Assembly (NCBI RefSeq): GCF_003350475.1
Contig: NZ_QQAV01000014.1
Span: 80,362 to 144,361 of the forward strand
Length of the DNA stretch: 64,000 bases
Direction: 5' to 3'
Source: Pseudacidovorax intermedius
GTDB lineage: Bacteria; Pseudomonadota; Gammaproteobacteria; Burkholderiales; Burkholderiaceae_C
Shown in pieces: positions 25,653 to 33,717 of this stretch. Each line of letters opens with the position of its first letter. Positions within the stretch are counted from its first letter, which is position 1. Under the pieces are notes generated by a model that was not told where the DNA came from, ran no database searches, and worked only from the letters and a program-made list of their open reading frames with translations. The position numbers and the translations under genes are program-made.

Positions 25653-26741
25653 ATGAACCTCCTCGAACGCGAACTCCACTACCCCCTGGGCGACGCCCTG
25701 CCCGAGCCCGGCAAGACGATCGAGGTCGCGCCCGGCGTGCGCTGGATCCGCATGGGCCTGCCCTTCGCGCTGGACCACATCAACCTGTGGCTGCTGCGCG
25801 ACTGCATCGACGGCCGCGAGGGCTGGAGCGTGGTGGACTGCTGCATCGCCCGCGACGAGGCGCGCCAGCAGTGGGAGCAGGTGTTCGAGACCGAACTGCA
25901 GGGCCTGCCCATCCTGCGCGTGATCGTCACCCACATGCACCCGGATCACATCGGCCTGGCGCACTGGCTGTGCGAGCGCTGGAACGCGCCGCTGTGGATC
26001 AGCTCCACCGACTACCACGTGGCCCGCGTGCTCAGCACCGCCGGCGACACGCTGGCCGGCGGCGAGGCCGCCGCCGCCTTCTTCGCGTCGCATGGCATGA
26101 ACGACGCCGAAGCGCTGGCGAAGCTGCGCGCGCGCACCAGCTACTACAGCAGCATGGTGCCTGCCGTGCCCGACCGCTTCGTGCGCATGATGGACGGCGA
26201 TGTGGTCCGCATCGGCGACCATGACTGGCGTTGCATCGCCGGCTACGGCCACGCGCCCGAGCACATCTCGCTGTTCTGCGAATCGCTGGAGTGGCAGGAC
26301 GAGGCCGGCCGCCATGCGGGCGTGCTGCTGGGCGGCGACATGATGCTGCCGCGCATCTCCACCAACGTGAGCGTGCATGCGGGCGAGCCCGAAGCCAATT
26401 CATTGCGCCTCTTCCTCGACAGCATCGAACGCTTCAACGCCCTGCCCGCCGAGACACTGGGCCTGCCGGCCCACGGCAAGCCCTTCCGCGGCATCCACCG
26501 CCGCGTGGAGCAGCTGCAGGAGCACCACCGCGACCGTCTGGCCGAACTGCAGGCCGCCTGCGCACAGAAGCCGCATACGGCGGCCGAGGCCCTGCCCATC
26601 CTGTTCAAGCGCGAACTCGATCTGCACCAGATGACCTTCGCCCTGGGCGAGACCATCGCCCACCTGCACTGCCTCTGGTTCGCCGGCCAGCTGCGGCGCG
26701 AGCTCGGCGAGGACGGCGTCTACCGCTTCCGCCTAGCCTGA
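25653..26741 (+). CDS. MBL-fold metallo-hydrolase (glyoxalase II-like)
   Basis: The protein is 362 residues. The zinc motif is VTHMHPDHIGLAHWL (HxHxDH), with further ligands in CIAGYGHAPEHISLF, LLGGDMMLPRIS and LGLPAHGKPFRG. A C-terminal helical domain (about 260-362) resembles that of LACTB2-like proteins. The start ATG 25653 (MNLLERELHYPLGDAL) is preferred to an ATG further upstream at 25449, since that would overlap the operator and the divergent regulator. It is likely regulated by the LiuR-type protein and may hydrolyse a thioester or lactone of the same pathway, but the substrate is unknown. Confidence 0.85.
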   Translation: MNLLERELHYPLGDALPEPGKTIEVAPGVRWIRMGLPFALDHINLWLLRDCIDGREGWSVVDCCIARDEARQQWEQVFETELQGLPILRVIVTHMHPDHIGLAHWLCERWNAPLWISSTDYHVARVLSTAGDTLAGGEAAAAFFASHGMNDAEALAKLRARTSYYSSMVPAVPDRFVRMMDGDVVRIGDHDWRCIAGYGHAPEHISLFCESLEWQDEAGRHAGVLLGGDMMLPRISTNVSVHAGEPEANSLRLFLDSIERFNALPAETLGLPAHGKPFRGIHRRVEQLQEHHRDRLAELQAACAQKPHTAAEALPILFKRELDLHQMTFALGETIAHLHCLWFAGQLRRELGEDGVYRFRLA

Positions 26742-26777
26742 AGGCCGGGGGTCGAGGGAGCCCCCTAAACTGCCTCG

Positions 26778-28157
26778 ATGACCGACGACCTGCAACGGCT
26801 GCGCGCGGGCGAGATGGCTGGCGCGCGCCGGCTGCGCATCGCGGCCGATCTCGACACCTTCCCCCGCGAGATCTTCGACCTGGCCGACACGCTGGAGGTG
26901 CTGGACCTCTCCGGCAACTGCCTGAACACGCTGCCCGACGACCTGCACCGGCTGCACCGGCTGCGCGTCTTCTTCGCCTCGTCCAACCGCTTCACCGAAC
27001 TGCCGGCCGCGCTGGGCCGCTGCCCGCAGCTGGAGATGGTGGGCTTCAAGGCCAACCGCATCGCCCATGTGCCCGCCGAGGCGTTGCCCACGCGGTTGCG
27101 CTGGCTGATCCTGACCGACAACGACCTCGTCGAACTGCCTGCCGACCTGGGCCGGCGCCCGCGGCTGCAGAAGTTGATGCTCGCCGGCAACCGGCTCGCG
27201 GCCCTGCCCGACCTGCGACAGTGCCAGGCGCTGGAACTGCTGCGCCTCGCTGCCAACCGCTTCGAGGCGCTGCCGGGCTGGCTGGCCGAGCTGCCGGCCC
27301 TGTCGTGGCTGGCCGTGGGCGGCAACGCATTCAATGCGGCAGTCGAGGACGCGGCACGCCATGGCCTCGCCTCGGACGCCATCGACTGGTCGGCGGTGCA
27401 GGTAGGCGAGTTGCTCGGCGAGGGCGCCTCGGGCCGCATCCATGCCGGCATGCTGGGCGAAGGCGCGTCGGCGCAGGCCGTGGCGGTCAAGCTCTTCAAG
27501 GGCGAGGTCACCAGCGACGGTTGGCCACTGACCGAGATGGCGGCCAGCCTGGCGGCGGGCACGCATCCCCGGCTCATTCCGGTGCTCGGGCGGCTGCAAG
27601 GTCATCCCGAGGGTACGCAAGGCCTGGTGATGTCACGCATCTCGCGGCACTACCGCACGCTGGCCGGCCCGCCCAGCTTCGACAGCTGCACCCGCGACGT
27701 GTACCCGGCCGACCTGCGCATCCCCCCCGACGTCGCCCTGCGCATCGCGGCCGACGTGGCCTCGGCGCTGGCCCACCTGCATGCGCGGGGCCTGGTGCAT
27801 GGCGATCTGTATGCCCACAACCTGCTGTGGCGCCCCGACGCGCCCGCCGGTGAAGCGACCGCGCTGCTCGGCGATTTCGGCGCTGCGGCGTTCGCGCCAG
27901 ACGGTGAGATGGGTGAAGCTCTTCGGCGCATGGACGTGCGTGCCTTCGGCGTCCTGCTGTCCGAACTGGTGGCGCACGCAGAGTGTCTAGGCGAGCAAGA
28001 CCGCGCTGGAGCCGAGGCGGCCCGGGCGTACGCGCAGGCGTGCATGCACGCAGATGCCGCTCGACGACCCACCGCAGCGGACCTTGCCGCTGCCACGGCC
28101 CGCTGGGCGGCGATCAGCCCGGCTGCAGTTGATACAGCCAGGTTTCCGTCAACGTGA
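26778..28157 (+). CDS. leucine-rich repeat protein kinase (eukaryote-like)
   Basis: The protein is 459 residues. Residues 30-190 contain about seven LRRs of the LxxLxLxxNxLxxLP type, for example LEVLDLSGNCLNTLP and LRWLILTDNDLVELP. A protein-kinase domain follows, with glycine loop GEGASGRI, Lys238 in AVAVKLFKG, a catalytic loop HGDLYAHNLLW (Asp343, with HGD in place of HRD) and DFG at 366-368. There is no signal peptide or membrane helix, so it is cytoplasmic. LRR-kinase fusions are common in plants but sporadic in proteobacteria. It begins 36 bases after the MBL hydrolase; the last 44 bases overlap the convergent opgD gene. Confidence 0.88.
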   Translation: MTDDLQRLRAGEMAGARRLRIAADLDTFPREIFDLADTLEVLDLSGNCLNTLPDDLHRLHRLRVFFASSNRFTELPAALGRCPQLEMVGFKANRIAHVPAEALPTRLRWLILTDNDLVELPADLGRRPRLQKLMLAGNRLAALPDLRQCQALELLRLAANRFEALPGWLAELPALSWLAVGGNAFNAAVEDAARHGLASDAIDWSAVQVGELLGEGASGRIHAGMLGEGASAQAVAVKLFKGEVTSDGWPLTEMAASLAAGTHPRLIPVLGRLQGHPEGTQGLVMSRISRHYRTLAGPPSFDSCTRDVYPADLRIPPDVALRIAADVASALAHLHARGLVHGDLYAHNLLWRPDAPAGEATALLGDFGAAAFAPDGEMGEALRRMDVRAFGVLLSELVAHAECLGEQDRAGAEAARAYAQACMHADAARRPTAADLAAATARWAAISPAAVDTARFPST

Positions 28158-29712
28158 CCCCGCCGTTGCGCAGGTAGAGGCGCATGTCCACCGGCTCGTT
28201 GTTGCCGGCCGCGGGCGTGAAGTCGAACTGCGCACGCCAGTGGCCGGGCACGCCGTTGGGCACGGCCTCGGTGAAGACGTACGAGAAGCTGCCGCTCGAT
28301 GCCGTGAGCACGGCCTCGGGCTTGACGCCGAAGGCAATGTCCTTGAGCGTGCCGCCGACGAACTCGACCATGAACTTGCGCACCCCCTGCGGACGCGGCT
28401 GCCCCGGCTGGCCGCCGCGGCCGATGCGCGTGGCCACGCAGCGCGCCAGCGGGCCGGGGAATGGCTCATCGGCCTGCCAGTACAGGCGGTAGCGCAGGCT
28501 GTAGCTGCTGCCCTTGGTGGCGGGCGCGGCCGGTACCCAGAAGGCGACGATGTTGTCGTGGATCTCGTCGTCGGTCGGGATCTCGATCAACTGCACCGAC
28601 CCGTCGCCCCAGTCGCCCAGCGGCTCCACCCACAGGCTCGGACGCTTGTCGTACATCACGCCGTCCTGGTAGTGGTCGAAGGCGCGGTCGCGCTGCAGCA
28701 GGCCGAAGCCCTTGGGCGCGCGGTCGTTGAACTGCGAGGCGCGGGTGACGGCCGGGTTGTTGAGCGGGCGCCAGATGCGCTCGCCGCCACCCGTCCACAG
28801 CGCGAGGCCGTCGGAGTCGTGCACCTCGGGCCGCCAGTCGATGCCGCGGGCGCCCAGCGTCTCCGAATACCAGTACATCGAGGTCAGCGGCACCAGGCCC
28901 AGGCGGCCCACGTCGCGGCGCAGGAAGAGGCGCTGCTCGATGTCCATGATCACCGCCGCCTTGCGCTGCATGACGAAGCGGAAGGCGCCGGTGACGCTCG
29001 GGCCTTCGAGCAATGCATAGACGACCACCGTGGCGTCGTCCTTCGGCGGCTCGAACCAGAAGCGGGTGAAGTTGGGGAATTCCTCCGGCCGGTCTGGCAG
29101 CGCCACATCCAGCGCGATGCCGCGGGCCGACAGGCCATACTGATAGAGCTCGCCGATGGCGCGGAAGTAGGAGGCGCCCAGGAAGGCGACCCAGTCGTTC
29201 TTGCGCCAGTCCAGCTTGGTCTGGTCGCCCAGGCGGCTTTCCTGGAAGCGGAAACCGGCGAAGCCCGCACCGTCGGGCAGTTGCCTGGCCGGGCTGTCGG
29301 CCGGCATGTTGAAATAGGCGCTGTCGTAGACGATCTCGCGCGAGAACACGTCGCCGCCCGCGTTCTCCAGCACATGCATGTGCACCGGCACCTGGAAGAA
29401 ACGGCCCAGGTGGAAGAAGGTGACCGGAAAGGCGCCGGGACCGTCCTTGAACAGCGCGTAGTCGGTGTCGAAGCGGATCTTGCCGTGGGCGTCGTAGTCG
29501 ATGCGCTCCAGCACGTCCTTCGGCAGGCGGTTCTCCTGTGCATAGGGCCGGCCGGCCAGGGCCTGGGCGTCGGCCACGAGACCGTCCCACGAGAAGGGCC
29601 GCGGCTGGCTCAGCTGCAGGGCCTTGGCGTTCTGTGCGGAGGCGGGCCGGCCCAGAAGACCCAGGGCGAAGGCGGCGGCGCCGGAAGAGACGAAGGAGCG
29701 TCGGTCGAGCAT
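28114..29712 (-). CDS. opgD: periplasmic glucan biosynthesis protein, MdoG/OpgD family
   Basis: The protein is 532 residues. The N-terminus MLDRRSFVSSGAAAFALGLL is a twin-arginine signal, which is the rule for OpgD and not OpgG. The MdoG domain covers most of the protein, with RRDVGRLGLVPLTSMYWYSE, WRPLNNPA, PSLWVEPLGDWGDGSVQLIE and a C-terminal immunoglobulin-like part. It shapes the backbone of osmoregulated periplasmic glucans. The start ATG 29712 was chosen for the signal peptide; the 12 residues further upstream would mask it. The glucosyltransferase OpgH is not in the window. Convergent overlap of 44 bases with the LRR kinase gene. Confidence 0.9.
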   Translation of the reverse strand: MLDRRSFVSSGAAAFALGLLGRPASAQNAKALQLSQPRPFSWDGLVADAQALAGRPYAQENRLPKDVLERIDYDAHGKIRFDTDYALFKDGPGAFPVTFFHLGRFFQVPVHMHVLENAGGDVFSREIVYDSAYFNMPADSPARQLPDGAGFAGFRFQESRLGDQTKLDWRKNDWVAFLGASYFRAIGELYQYGLSARGIALDVALPDRPEEFPNFTRFWFEPPKDDATVVVYALLEGPSVTGAFRFVMQRKAAVIMDIEQRLFLRRDVGRLGLVPLTSMYWYSETLGARGIDWRPEVHDSDGLALWTGGGERIWRPLNNPAVTRASQFNDRAPKGFGLLQRDRAFDHYQDGVMYDKRPSLWVEPLGDWGDGSVQLIEIPTDDEIHDNIVAFWVPAAPATKGSSYSLRYRLYWQADEPFPGPLARCVATRIGRGGQPGQPRPQGVRKFMVEFVGGTLKDIAFGVKPEAVLTASSGSFSYVFTEAVPNGVPGHWRAQFDFTPAAGNNEPVDMRLYLRNGGVTLTETWLYQLQPG

Positions 29713-29877
29713 AGGCAGGGGCAGGCGTTGTTCTTGTGAAGGCCGCAACCATACCGCGCCCCGGGATTCCCCTCATGTCGGAAATCCGCTTCGATGCATC
29801 CGGTTGCGTTTGGCGCCTTGGCGACGGCCCCGGGCCGCAGGCCCTCTTAAGCTGCGCCACCGAAGGAGACACGCACC

Positions 29878-30648
29878 ATGGACACCTCGAACCTCTTCTC
29901 GCTCAAGGGCCGCACGGCCCTGATCACCGGCGGCTCGCGCGGCATCGGCCGCATGATCGCCGAGGGCTACCTCGCGCAGGGCGCCCGGGTCTACATCTCG
30001 GCCCGCAAGGCCGAGGCCTGCGACCAGACGGCGAAGGAGCTGTCGGCGCTGGGCCATTGCATCTCGCTGCCGGCGGACGTGTCGACGATGGAAGGCGTAC
30101 AGGCGCTGGTCGCCGCCTATGCCAAGCACGAGGATTCGCTCGACATCCTGGTCAACAACGCCGGTGCGGCCTGGGGCGCGCCGTACGAGGAGTTTCCGGA
30201 AAGCGGCTGGGACAAGGTGGTGGACCTCAACATGAAGTCGCCCTTCTTCCTGACGCAGGCGCTGACGCCCATGCTCAAGAAGGCGGCCACCGACCACTTG
30301 GCGAAGGTGATCCACATCGCCTCCATCGACGGCATCTCGGTCAACCCGTGGGAAACCTACTCCTACGCCGCCAGCAAGGCCGGCCTGATCCACCTGACCA
30401 AGCGCATGGCGCTGCACCTGGCACCGCAGCGCATCGTGGTCAGCGCCATCGCGCCGGGCCCCTTCGCCTCCAGCATGAACAAGGAGGCCCGCGACCACGC
30501 CGAGGAGGTGGCCGACCGCGTGCCGCTGCGCCGCGTGGGCACGCCGGAGGACATGGCCGGCGCCGCCATCTACCTGGCCTCGCGGGCGGGCGACTACGTG
30601 GTCGGCTCCACGCTGGTGGTGGACGGCGGCTGCGCCTGGGGGCGCTGA
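29878..30648 (+). CDS. SDR-family oxidoreductase (RhlG/FabG-like)
   Basis: The protein is 256 residues. The Rossmann motif is TALITGGSRGIGRMIAEGYL, followed by NNAGAAWG. The catalytic set is Ser in HIASIDGIS, and YxxxK in YSYAASKAGLIHL. RKAEACDQT after strand 2 suggests NADP preference. The C-terminal CAWGR is short. It reduces a 3-oxoacyl or similar ketone; the resemblance to RhlG (beta-ketoacyl reductase) is by family impression. ATG 29878 follows GAAGGAG. The last 55 bases overlap the convergent EamA gene. Confidence 0.9.
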   Translation: MDTSNLFSLKGRTALITGGSRGIGRMIAEGYLAQGARVYISARKAEACDQTAKELSALGHCISLPADVSTMEGVQALVAAYAKHEDSLDILVNNAGAAWGAPYEEFPESGWDKVVDLNMKSPFFLTQALTPMLKKAATDHLAKVIHIASIDGISVNPWETYSYAASKAGLIHLTKRMALHLAPQRIVVSAIAPGPFASSMNKEARDHAEEVADRVPLRRVGTPEDMAGAAIYLASRAGDYVVGSTLVVDGGCAWGR

Positions 30649-31568
30649 GCGCGTTGGCGGCGCGGTAGCCCGGCCCAGGCCGCGGCGCCGGCGATGAGCA
30701 ACCCGCCGAGCCAGCCCGCCGCATCCAGCCGCTCGCCCAGCAGGGCGACGGCGATCAGCGCGCCGAACAGCGGCTCGCTGCCCATCAGCAGCGCGGCCCG
30801 GCTGGGCGGCATGCGCTGCACCGCATGGTTCTGCGCGAAAAAGGCGAACACGGTGCAGCCCAGCACCAGGAAGGCCATGGCGGCCCAGAAGCCCACGGAA
30901 GCGGGCGGCAGCACCCAGCCGCCCGAGCCCGGCCGCAGCGCCAGCACCGAAGCCCCCAGCGCCACCACGCCGCACTGCACGGCGGTGAGCGACAGCGCCG
31001 GCAACGCGTGGCGCGGGGCCAGGCGCCGCGTCAGGCACACCATGCAGGCACGCAGCAACGCCGCCGCCAGCATCAGCGCCGCGCCCGCGGCATGGCCCGC
31101 CGGAGCCTGGCCATCGAGCGCCAGCAAAGCGGTGCCCGCCACGCACAGGCCGGTGGCCGCAAAGAGCCGCAGCGCCGGCCGGCGGCCGGACAGCGCCCAC
31201 TCCACCCAGGGCGTGAAGGCCACGCACAGGCTGATCAGGAAAGCGGCCTGACCGGCTGGCGTGCGCCGCAGGCCCTCGGTCTCGCACACGAAGATGGCCA
31301 GCAGCAACAGTCCCAGCACCCCACCGACCGCCAGCCCCGCCGCCCCGCCCGGGCGCAGCAACGGCCGCAACGCGGGCGCCAGCACCACGAAGGTCAGGGC
31401 AAAGCGCAGCGCCAGGAACGCGGCCACGGGCATCTGGCCCAGCACCGGCTTGGTGACGGCATAGCTGGCGCCCCACACGGCCGCCACGGCGAGCAGCAGC
31501 AGTTCGGGCGCGGCCAGGGCGCGCGCCATCCGGTGGGCACGCAGGCGAAAAGGGGAGGTGATCGGCAT
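30594..31568 (-). CDS. EamA/DMT-superfamily permease
   Basis: The protein is 324 residues with ten predicted membrane helices in two EamA repeats. The first is LLLLAVAAVWGASYAVTKPV and the second includes FLVLGCTVFAFFAQNHAVQ and LLMGSEPLFGALIAVALLGE, typical of drug/metabolite exporters. The substrate is unknown. The start ATG 31568 is supported by the LysR gene that starts divergently at 31635. An ATG at about 31532 (MARALAAPELL) is possible. The C-terminal 55 bases overlap the SDR gene on the other strand. Confidence 0.9.
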   Translation of the reverse strand: MPITSPFRLRAHRMARALAAPELLLLAVAAVWGASYAVTKPVLGQMPVAAFLALRFALTFVVLAPALRPLLRPGGAAGLAVGGVLGLLLLAIFVCETEGLRRTPAGQAAFLISLCVAFTPWVEWALSGRRPALRLFAATGLCVAGTALLALDGQAPAGHAAGAALMLAAALLRACMVCLTRRLAPRHALPALSLTAVQCGVVALGASVLALRPGSGGWVLPPASVGFWAAMAFLVLGCTVFAFFAQNHAVQRMPPSRAALLMGSEPLFGALIAVALLGERLDAAGWLGGLLIAGAAAWAGLPRRQRAQRPQAQPPSTTSVEPTT

Positions 31569-31634
31569 GCCGGCGATTCTTCGGTGGCCACCCTCTGACG
31601 ACCAGCCGCTGCGCCGGAACAAAATCCCTTCCCC

Positions 31635-32579
31635 ATGGGAATCAATGCGCCGCTGCACCTGCTGTCCGAGATGGTGGCGTTCGCCCAGGTGGCCGAGCGC
31701 GGCAGCTTCTCCGCCGCCGCCCGCGCGCTGGGCATGACGCCCTCGGCCGTGAGCCGGCAGGTGGCGCGGCTGGAGGAGGCCCTGGGCGTGCGCCTGCTGG
31801 CCCGCACCACCCGCCAGCAGCGGCTGACCGAGGCCGGCCGCGAGGCCTTCGCCCATTGCGCCGAACTGGTGGCCGCGGCCCAGGCCACGCTGCAGGTGGG
31901 CCAGCGCTTCGCAGCGACGCCGGCTGGTGTGGTGCGGCTGAGCGCACCCAAGGCCCTGGCCCTCCACGTGCTGCATCCGCTGGTGCTGGAGCTGCTGGCC
32001 GCGCAACCCGGCCTGGAGGTGCACCTGGTCGCCGACGACCGCGACATCGACCCGGTACGCGAGGAGGTGGACCTGGTCGTGCGCATCACCCGCCAGCCGC
32101 CCGAAGGCCTGGCCGGACGGCCGCTGATGCCGGTGCGCCACCTGCTGTGTGCCGCACCCGCCTACCTGGCGGCGGCCGGCGTCCCCGCGCATCCGCAGGA
32201 CCTGCCCGGCCACAGCTGCCTGTGGCTGGGCGAGCATCCGCGCGACCACCACTGGCGCCTGCGCCGGGGCGACGATCAGGTAGAGGTGGCGGTGCATGGC
32301 CGCTACGCCGTCAACCACAGCGGCGCGCGGCTGGATGCGGCGCGCCGTGGCCTGGGCATCGCCTGCCTGCCTGACTTCAGCGTTCGCGCCGCGCTGGCCG
32401 CGGGCGAACTGCAGCCGGTGCTGGACGACTGGGAATTCCTTGGCCCCTACAGCGGCCAGGCCTGGCTGCTCTATCCGCCGGACCGCCACCTGCCGCCCAA
32501 ATGCCGCACCGTGATCGACCACCTCGCGGCCCGCCTCTCGCCCACGTCCGATCCTCGACCGCCCATGCCCACCCCATGA
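31635..32579 (+). CDS. LysR-family regulator, divergent from the EamA permease
   Basis: The protein is 314 residues. The DNA-binding part is MVAFAQVAERGSFSAAARAL and SAVSRQVARLEEALGVRLLAR, followed by a full substrate-binding domain with FSVRAALAAGELQPVL. It is divergent from the EamA gene across 66 bases, and such pairs normally mean that the LysR protein controls the exporter. Its stop codon overlaps the start of the next LysR gene by ATGA, which is unusual for two paralogous regulators. Confidence 0.92.
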   Translation: MGINAPLHLLSEMVAFAQVAERGSFSAAARALGMTPSAVSRQVARLEEALGVRLLARTTRQQRLTEAGREAFAHCAELVAAAQATLQVGQRFAATPAGVVRLSAPKALALHVLHPLVLELLAAQPGLEVHLVADDRDIDPVREEVDLVVRITRQPPEGLAGRPLMPVRHLLCAAPAYLAAAGVPAHPQDLPGHSCLWLGEHPRDHHWRLRRGDDQVEVAVHGRYAVNHSGARLDAARRGLGIACLPDFSVRAALAAGELQPVLDDWEFLGPYSGQAWLLYPPDRHLPPKCRTVIDHLAARLSPTSDPRPPMPTP

Positions 32580-33469
32580 CCGCCGTCCGCATCCCGCCCA
32601 TCCAGTCCCTCCTGGCCTTCGAGGCCGTCGCGCGCCTGCGCAGCGTGACGCAGGCGGCGGCCGAGCTGTCGGTCACGCCCAGCGCGGTGAGCCACCGCAT
32701 CCGTCAGCTGGAGACGCAGCTGGGGCTCAAGCTCTTCGCGGCGCGCGGCGAGTTCCTGCCCTCGGCCGAGGGCGCGGCCTACCTGCTGCGGGTGCGCGAA
32801 GCCATGGCCGCATTGCAGGACGCACCGCGCCCGGCCCGGGCAGCGCCCGCCTCCACGCGGCTGCGCGTGGCCGTCACGCCCACCTTCTCCCGCCAGCTGC
32901 TGCTGCCGCGGCTGGCGCTGTTCCGCCATGCCTACCCCGACATCGAGCTGATGCTGCAGGTGGCCATTCCCATCCACAACGTCACGGCCGAGGAGGCCGA
33001 CATCGAGCTGCGCTTCGGCGTCGGCCCCTTCCCCGACCGGGAATCGATGCACCTGCTCTCCGACGAGGTCTGCCCCGTCTGCAGCCCCGAGTACCTGGGC
33101 GAGGCCGGGCCCTTCGAGGGCGACTTCGACACCGAGGCCGAGATCGGCCGCGCCCACCTGATCCGCTCGCCGCTGGAGCCCTGGCGCACCTGGTTCCGCG
33201 CCTGCGGCATCGGCCTGCCCGAGCCGGCCTCGGGCAACCAGTTCAACGACCTGGGCCTGGTGCTGGACGCCGCCGTCGCCGGCTTCGGCGTGGCGCTGAT
33301 GCGCCTGCGGCTCGGCCAGGGCTGGCTGGACAGCGGCCGGCTGGTGCGCCTGTCGCGACGCAGCGTGCGCTCGCCGCACGACTACTTCCTGTGCTGGAAG
33401 CCGGGCACGCTGGAACGCTGGGAGTGCGCCGCCTTCGTCGACTGGATCCGGCAGGCGATGCGGGACTGA
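32576..33469 (+). CDS. LysR-family regulator, GcvA-like
   Basis: The protein is 297 residues. The helix-turn-helix is LLAFEAVARLRSVTQAAAEL and SAVSHRIRQLETQLGLKLF. IPPIQSLLAFEAVAR and SHRIRQLE are features of the GcvA-type subgroup. The effector domain is complete. The start ATG 32576 overlaps the previous stop codon (ATGA), so translation is probably coupled. The lactate permease gene lies 248 bases downstream on the same strand, which makes control of lldPD possible. The alternative is that it serves the upstream EamA/LysR locus. Confidence 0.9.
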   Translation: MTAVRIPPIQSLLAFEAVARLRSVTQAAAELSVTPSAVSHRIRQLETQLGLKLFAARGEFLPSAEGAAYLLRVREAMAALQDAPRPARAAPASTRLRVAVTPTFSRQLLLPRLALFRHAYPDIELMLQVAIPIHNVTAEEADIELRFGVGPFPDRESMHLLSDEVCPVCSPEYLGEAGPFEGDFDTEAEIGRAHLIRSPLEPWRTWFRACGIGLPEPASGNQFNDLGLVLDAAVAGFGVALMRLRLGQGWLDSGRLVRLSRRSVRSPHDYFLCWKPGTLERWECAAFVDWIRQAMRD

Positions 33470-33526
33470 GCAGGCTGGCTCGCCCCTCCGTCCGGGCCCG
33501 GCTGCGGAGGCCCGCCGCCCAACCCC

Positions 33527-33550
33527 GCTCGGGCTGAGCCCGTCGAAGCC
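33527..33550. repeat. single REP-type palindrome unit
   Basis: GCTCGGGCTGAGCCCGTCGAAG is a member of the family seen as pairs at 4708-4814 and 11276-11357. It lies between the LysR gene and lldP. The remainder of 33470-33717 is leader and promoter sequence for lldP, with no gene. Confidence 0.7.
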
Positions 33551-33717
33551 CTCCCGCCTTGCGCAGGCGCACCCCGTGAAAAAGATTCACGCCGGGCGCG
33601 CGTCGTTTTCAATCGCACGGCAGCCCCCGCTCCTACAGTCGCGCCACGCTGCACGGTTGCCGGCCCGGCCGTCGTACGCAGTCCATGTCCACAACAACAC
33701 GCGAGGAGACACACGCC

